From JADJPO01 sp963828555 (GTDB lineage: Bacteria > Actinomycetota > Actinomycetes > Actinomycetales > Kineosporiaceae): a stretch of 64,000 bases of DNA. Positions 59,879 to 64,000 of this stretch are shown one piece after another. Location: contig CAWHEL010000005.1 of assembly GCA_963828555.1 (NCBI GenBank), forward strand, positions 806,001 through 870,000, in the 5' to 3' direction. The notes under the pieces are model-generated. The model was given only the letters and a program-made list of their open reading frames with translations, made no database searches and was not told where the DNA came from. Numbering within the stretch: position 1 is the stretch's first letter; every line of letters begins with the position of its first letter. Both the position numbers and the translations under genes were made by a program.

Positions 59879-60595
59879 GTGCCCATCAACGACGTGACCC
59901 GTGTCCTGGCCCTGGCGGCCCACCCCGACGATCTCGACTTCGGAGCCGCCGGCACCATCGCCGGTTTCGTCGACGACGGGCTCGAGGTGACCTTCCTGCT
60001 GTGCAGCCGGGGCGAGCAGGGCGGCTTCGACGACAGCCCGCGCGAGGACATGCCCGCCCTGCGCGAGGCCGAGCAGCGGGCCGCCGCCGCCGCGGTGGGC
60101 GTGCACGACGTCCGCTTCCTGGAGGGCTATCGGGACGGCTGGCTGGAGCCCACCCACGACCTGCAGCGCGACATCGTCCGGGTGATCCGTCAGGTGCGCC
60201 CGGACCGCATGCTGATCCCCTCCCCCGAGCGCAACTGGGCCCGCATCGGCGCCAGCCACCCCGACCACCTCGCCGTCGGCGAGGCCGGGATCCGCGCCAT
60301 CTACCCCGCGGCCCGCAACGCGTTCGCCTTCCCCGAACTGCTTGCCGACGAGAGGCTGCAGCCGTGGACCGTCCGTGAGGTGTGGCTGATGGCCGACCCA
60401 GCCGCCGACCACGTGGTAAGGATCGACGACACCTTCCCCCGCAAGCTCGACGCCCTGCACGCCCACGTCAGCCAGACCTCCCACCACGAGGATCTGGAGG
60501 GCATGCTGCGCGACTGGGGGCACCGGATCGCGGCCATGTTCGACCTGCCCGAGGGCAGCCTGGCCGAGGCGTTCCGGGTCGTCGCCACCGGCTGA
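59879..60595 (+). CDS. PIG-L family N-acetylglucosamine-type deacetylase
   Basis: The 238-residue protein has the PIG-L zinc motifs: LALAAHPDDLDFGAAGTIAG near residues 9-28 (His and Asp ligands), LLCSRGEQGGFD, and the third ligand in GASHPDHLAVGEAGIRAIYP. The family includes MshB and Mca of mycothiol metabolism, but the branch cannot be fixed by eye. GTG 59879 is the first start after the membrane gene, 16 bases downstream. Confidence 0.9.
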   Translation: MPINDVTRVLALAAHPDDLDFGAAGTIAGFVDDGLEVTFLLCSRGEQGGFDDSPREDMPALREAEQRAAAAAVGVHDVRFLEGYRDGWLEPTHDLQRDIVRVIRQVRPDRMLIPSPERNWARIGASHPDHLAVGEAGIRAIYPAARNAFAFPELLADERLQPWTVREVWLMADPAADHVVRIDDTFPRKLDALHAHVSQTSHHEDLEGMLRDWGHRIAAMFDLPEGSLAEAFRVVATG

Positions 60596-60841
60596 CCGCC
60601 GTCCACCGCCCCGTGGCCGGGCCAGGCCGTGATGTTCGGGCTGCAGGCCGCCGTCTCGCTGGCCCTCTACCTGTTGGTGATCTGGTGGCTGGCAGCCCGC
60701 CCAGTGCACGAGTTCGCACGCTGGGCACCTGGCCCGCCCTGGCCGTCACCTCCGCCCGAGGCCGCGGGGGCTACTCAGCTCGACCCTGACCGGGCCCGGT
60801 TGGCTGAGCGGCGGCACGATGGGGGTCGAGGGATCAGTCGT
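60596..60841. other. 246-base interval with a possible short membrane-peptide reading frame
   Basis: Between the PIG-L gene and the convergent membrane gene, a plus-strand frame from GTG 60629 or ATG 60632 reads FGLQAAVSLALYLLVIWWLA, a good membrane helix, then a Pro-rich tail. The frame does not stop before running antisense through the next gene, so a complete protein cannot be defined. It may be a remnant or a chance frame. I see no clear terminator. Confidence 0.3.
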
Positions 60842-61192
60842 TCACGGCCAGAGCGCGGCGACCATCACGTTGAGCACGGCCAGACCACCGATGGCGTGCA
60901 CGACCCCGGACGGCGCGTCCTCCCGCTTGCGGTTCACCCAGGCCAGCACGGCGATCACCAGGGCGACACCGAGCTTGACGCCGACCTTGGCGTGATCGAG
61001 CGCGTCCTGGCCCGGCACCACGTCCGCCTCACGCATACCGACCAGCACGATCCCGGTCAGGATCTGCAGCAGGGCCCCGTGCACCATGCCCGGCACCAAC
61101 CGCGGCGCTCGCAGCACCATGAACCACGACCCCACGATGGCGGCCATACCGAGCAGGTGCAGGACGACGACGGACTCGTAGACGATCGACAT
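60842..61192 (-). CDS. Small four-helix membrane protein
   Basis: The 116-residue protein has four hydrophobic helices (VVVLHLLGMAAIVGSWFMVL, MVHGALLQILTGIVLVGM, AKVGVKLGVALVIAVLAWV and GVVHAIGGLAVLNVMVAALW). I do not recognise a characterised family, though similar small integral membrane proteins are common in actinobacteria. It lies 57 bases downstream of the LuxR regulator gene on the same strand. Confidence 0.75.
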   Translation of the reverse strand: MSIVYESVVVLHLLGMAAIVGSWFMVLRAPRLVPGMVHGALLQILTGIVLVGMREADVVPGQDALDHAKVGVKLGVALVIAVLAWVNRKREDAPSGVVHAIGGLAVLNVMVAALWP

Positions 61193-61249
61193 GGCCGCAT
61201 CCTAGGAGGAACCGGACCTCTGCGCCGGACAGGGAGCACCACCAAGGAG

Positions 61250-61927
61250 TCAGAGCAGGCGTCGGTCGGCAGCCCAACGGGTGAGCTCGTTGCGGTTGGA
61301 GAGCTGGAGCTTGCGCAGCACGGCCGAGACGTGGGTCTCCACCGTCTTCACCGAGATGAACAGCTCGCGGGCCACCTCCTTGTACGCGTAGCCGCGCGCG
61401 ATCAGCCGCATCACCTCGCGCTCACGCGCCGAGAGCCGGTCCAGCTCATCGTCCACCGAGGCGACCTCGCCGGCTCCGGTGCCGAACGCGTCCAGCACGA
61501 ACCCGGCCAGCCGGGGGGAGAACACCGCATCCCCCTCGGCCACCCGGTGCACAGCGGCGGCCAGATCCGGCCCGCTGATCGTCTTGGTCACGTAACCCCT
61601 TGCCCCGGAACGGATCACCGCGATCACGTCCTCGGCGGCGTCGGACACCGACAGGGCCAGGAACCGCACCGGGGGTGTCCCGGCGTCCACCGCGAGCAGA
61701 TCGGCGCTGCGCTGCAGCACCTCCTTGGCGCCGGGCCGGACGGTGCCCCCGGGCAGGTGCACGTCGAGCAGCACCACGTCCGGGTGCAGGGCGTGCACCT
61801 GGGCGATCGCCGACTCGACGTCGGCGGCCTCGCCGACGATCTCGATCCCGGGGTCGGTGCTCAGCTCGGTGCGCACCCCGCTACGCACCATCGCGTGGTC
61901 GTCGACCAGCAGCAACCGCACACTCAC
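61250..61927 (-). CDS. NarL/LuxR-family response regulator
   Basis: The 225-residue protein has a receiver domain (LLLVDDHAMVRSGVRTELST, phosphoacceptor Asp in VVLLDVHLPGG near 55, Lys in YVTKTIS) and a LuxR helix-turn-helix (LSAREREVMRLIARGYAYKE, then LFISVKTVETHVSAVLRKLQ). Its start overlaps the histidine kinase stop by 4 bases, so the two form a coupled two-component system. Confidence 0.95.
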   Translation of the reverse strand: MSVRLLLVDDHAMVRSGVRTELSTDPGIEIVGEAADVESAIAQVHALHPDVVLLDVHLPGGTVRPGAKEVLQRSADLLAVDAGTPPVRFLALSVSDAAEDVIAVIRSGARGYVTKTISGPDLAAAVHRVAEGDAVFSPRLAGFVLDAFGTGAGEVASVDDELDRLSAREREVMRLIARGYAYKEVARELFISVKTVETHVSAVLRKLQLSNRNELTRWAADRRLL

Positions 61928-63234
61928 GAATCCTCCTCGACGTCCTCGGCGACCGCGTCGCCGGTGGGGGTGGCGGCATCCGGCAGCGCCAGCCGCACCT
62001 CGGTCCCCTCCCCCGGAAGGCTACGCACCACCGCGGTCCCGCCGTGCCGCTGCATCCGGGCGATGATCGATTCGCGGACGCCGTGCCGGTCACCTGGCAC
62101 CGAGCCCAGGTCGAACCCCGGCCCCCGGTCGCGCACGAAGGCCTCGACCGCGTCCGGCCCGGTCTCGACGTAGACCATCACCGGGGCTCCGGCGTGGCGG
62201 ACGGCGTTCACCATCGCCTCCCGCAGGGCCGCCACCATGGCCTCGCCGCGATCGTCCAAGGGCCGGTCCCCGACCACGACGACATCGACCGCGACCCCGT
62301 GCAGGTCCTCGACGTCCTCGGCGGCGGCCCGGATCCGGCCCTCCAGGGTGCCCGCCGCCGAGGCGCCGCCGCCGTAGAGCCAGCTGCGCAGGTCACGTTC
62401 CTGGGCCCGGGCCAGCCGCACCACCTGGGCGGCGTCGTCACTGCTGCGCTGGATCAGGGCCAGGGTCTGCAGCACCGAGTCGTGCAGGTGGGCCGCGATG
62501 TCGGCCCGCTCGGCCTCGCGGGCCCTGGCCTCGCGTTCGGTGCTCAGGTCCCGCCACAACCGGATGCCCCACGGGGCCAGCACCAGCAGGGCCCCACCGA
62601 GCATCGCCGCCACGGCCACCAGCACCCGCCCGGCATACGCCACATCGGTGCTGCCGACCACCGCCAGCGACACCCCGCCGAGCACCAGCACCACGCCGGC
62701 CGCCACCCGCAGCGCGGTCATCCGCCCCCTCGCGCCGCCGGAGGCCCAGCGGGAGCCCTGCACCTCGTCGAGCTGGGTATAGACCAGCGCCGCGCCCCCG
62801 AGCACCACGATCAGCGGCAGCAGGGCTCCGAGTGGAACCTGCCAGCCGATCTGCCCGCCGAGCACCACCAGGCCGCCGGCCAGCAGCAGACCGCCCACCA
62901 CCACGTCGCCGAGCCGGGTGGACGAAGGACGCCGGGGGGCCGGCCTGTCCTGGGCGGGCGGACCGGCCGGGGCCGCCCCGCCGGCGGCGGGATCGTCGTT
63001 GGTCGGCACCAGCGCCCACAGCCAGACGTACATCACCAGCCCGAAGCCACCGGAGATCGCGGTCAGGGCGAAGGCGAGCCGGACGGCGCGCACCGGCAGT
63101 CCCAGGTGGGCGGCCACTCCCCCGGCGACGCCGGCCACTACCCGGCCGTCGCGTGGGCGCACCAGAGCCGGCCGCACCGCGACCGGACGCAGGGCGGACG
63201 ACGGCACGGGGGAATCGACCGGGGCGACGCTCAC
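61924..63234 (-). CDS. PspC-domain histidine kinase (NarL-partner type)
   Basis: The 436-residue protein fuses an N-terminal PspC domain (RPRDGRVVAGVAGGVAAHLG near 25-45, then a hydrophobic segment GFGLVMYVWLWALVP), about four more membrane helices, and a cytoplasmic HisKA_3-type kinase: ERADIAAHLHDSVLQTLALI with the phosphorylated His, and an ATPase part with VAALREAMVNAVRHAGAP and VRDRGPGFDLGSV. It likely senses membrane stress and phosphorylates the overlapping response regulator. GTG 63234. It is divergent from another PspC gene. Confidence 0.93.
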   Translation of the reverse strand: MSVAPVDSPVPSSALRPVAVRPALVRPRDGRVVAGVAGGVAAHLGLPVRAVRLAFALTAISGGFGLVMYVWLWALVPTNDDPAAGGAAPAGPPAQDRPAPRRPSSTRLGDVVVGGLLLAGGLVVLGGQIGWQVPLGALLPLIVVLGGAALVYTQLDEVQGSRWASGGARGRMTALRVAAGVVLVLGGVSLAVVGSTDVAYAGRVLVAVAAMLGGALLVLAPWGIRLWRDLSTEREARAREAERADIAAHLHDSVLQTLALIQRSSDDAAQVVRLARAQERDLRSWLYGGGASAAGTLEGRIRAAAEDVEDLHGVAVDVVVVGDRPLDDRGEAMVAALREAMVNAVRHAGAPVMVYVETGPDAVEAFVRDRGPGFDLGSVPGDRHGVRESIIARMQRHGGTAVVRSLPGEGTEVRLALPDAATPTGDAVAEDVEEDS

Positions 63235-63357
63235 CCCCCTATCTTGGCTCGCCACCGGGCCGGATGCCCTCAGGGTCGGGCCCCGGGATCCGAACCAGGG
63301 TCGACTCAGGGGCGTCCCGGATACCCTCTGCCCCGCCGCCCGACGAGAGTTGATGCC

Positions 63358-64000
63358 ATGACCAGTCAGCCGCCGCCCTCGCCGCCCTCGCCCCCCTCGA
63401 TGCCCGTCACCGCGCCGCAGCCGCCGGCCGGCCAGGGCGATGCCTTCACCAAGATCCGTGCTCTGGGCATCGTGCGGCCCGACGAGGGCCGCTGGGCCGC
63501 GGGTGTCGCGGCCGGCCTGGCCCACCGCTGGGGTGTCGACCCGGTCCTGGTGCGCGGCGGTTTCGTCGCCCTGAGCCTGTTCTTCGGCGTCGGACTGTTC
63601 GTCTACGGTGCTGCCTGGCTGCTGCTGCCCCACCCGGACGGCCGGATCCACGCCCAGGAGGTCACCCACGGCACGGTCACCGCCGGCTTCGTCGGCTCAG
63701 TGATCGCGATCCTTGCCGGAATGCCGTTCGGCGGCAGCTGGTCCAGCGACGGTATGGGCTTCGGCTGGTCGTTCGGGCCCGGGATCGCCACCCTGGCGGT
63801 CGTGGGCGCCGTGGCCTGGTGGCTGTTCCACCGGCACGACCGGTCGGCCACCGCCCAGAGCACTGCCCCGGCCTCGCCCCGGACCTCGACGGCCGCCCCG
63901 GCCACGGGCCCGGCCTTCCCCGCCGCCGGCCCCACCGCCTATGAACCTCCGACTGTGCCCACCGGCCTGGACAGCGAGTCCGGTCCCGTTGCGGCGCAGG
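63358..64000 (+). CDS. PspC-domain membrane protein, cut by the right window edge
   Basis: From ATG 63358 the frame stays open to the last base, giving 214 visible residues. A Pro-rich N-terminus leads to a PspC domain (IVRPDEGRWAAGVAAGLAHR, then DPVLVRGGFVALSLFFGVGL and YGAAWLLLPHPDGRIHAQE), two more hydrophobic segments near 100-115 and 145-160, and an Ala/Pro-rich region at the edge. It starts 124 bases from the divergent PspC-kinase gene, so the two probably share a control region. Confidence 0.9.
   Translation, partial: MTSQPPPSPPSPPSMPVTAPQPPAGQGDAFTKIRALGIVRPDEGRWAAGVAAGLAHRWGVDPVLVRGGFVALSLFFGVGLFVYGAAWLLLPHPDGRIHAQEVTHGTVTAGFVGSVIAILAGMPFGGSWSSDGMGFGWSFGPGIATLAVVGAVAWWLFHRHDRSATAQSTAPASPRTSTAAPATGPAFPAAGPTAYEPPTVPTGLDSESGPVAAQ

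Noticed and set aside
63270..63320. GGGATCCGAACC stretch resembling the T-arm of a tRNA on the minus strand
   Set aside because: No acceptor stem, D-arm or anticodon arm could be fitted around it, and it lies in a short divergent promoter region.

Overview
This is a high-GC, actinomycete-type chromosomal segment with no rRNA or tRNA gene, insertion sequence, prophage or CRISPR array that I can see. Codons end strongly in G or C. The housekeeping block (pcrA, sucC-sucD, DUF6350, purN-purH, DUF3017, mdh, icd, glyA-folD) and the PknG-type kinase cluster point to the Actinomycetota. I cannot name a genus from the sequence alone. No gene-free stretch exceeds 300 bases; the longest, about 256 and 246 bases, are described as features.

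Positions 1-9330 look like the accessory part. They hold a truncated AraC regulator, a polymorphic-toxin locus (a secreted-type RNase A-like toxin followed by an immunity gene that has swallowed part of a second toxin), a membrane protein, and a very large DUF4011/DUF3320 helicase-nuclease of a defence type that is broken by one extra base near 6429.

Positions 9358-25058 carry metabolic and small regulatory genes: an S51-type peptidase with a CysRS-like tail, manA, a STAS-like protein, a DUF2157/GDYXXLXY membrane pair, a nitronate monooxygenase behind a perfect 18-bp palindrome, an ArsR-SRPBCC operon with a readable promoter and operator, a family I CoA-transferase, an M20 amidohydrolase, folD-glyA, a secreted protein and a zinc-type efflux pump. 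Icd, aqpZ and mdh follow, up to 28244.

Positions 28452-41223 form one minus-strand gene train of ten genes with mostly 4-base start/stop overlaps: TelA, an XpaC-like protein, a CbbX-type AAA+ ATPase, GlnX, GlnH, a coiled-coil protein, PknG, a PP2C phosphatase, a vWA protein and an FHA protein. In mycobacteria GlnX-GlnH-PknG senses amino acids and controls the TCA cycle through an FHA protein (GarA). Here the same sensory arm is joined to a vWA/PP2C/kinase set and tellurite-type proteins, and lies beside mdh, icd and sucCD. This is the most interesting system in the window.

Positions 41480-48672 hold purine synthesis genes (purH, purN) with DUF3017 and DUF6350 membrane proteins, then sucC-sucD and a lone cobalamin-binding protein. 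Positions 48795-64000 hold a lipase-like hydrolase, a methyltransferase-like protein, a membrane GGDEF-EAL protein, pcrA, a lipoprotein, an aspartate aminotransferase, a decayed Na+/H+ antiporter, two-gene SatD and two-component operons, a PIG-L deacetylase, and a PspC protein cut by the right edge.
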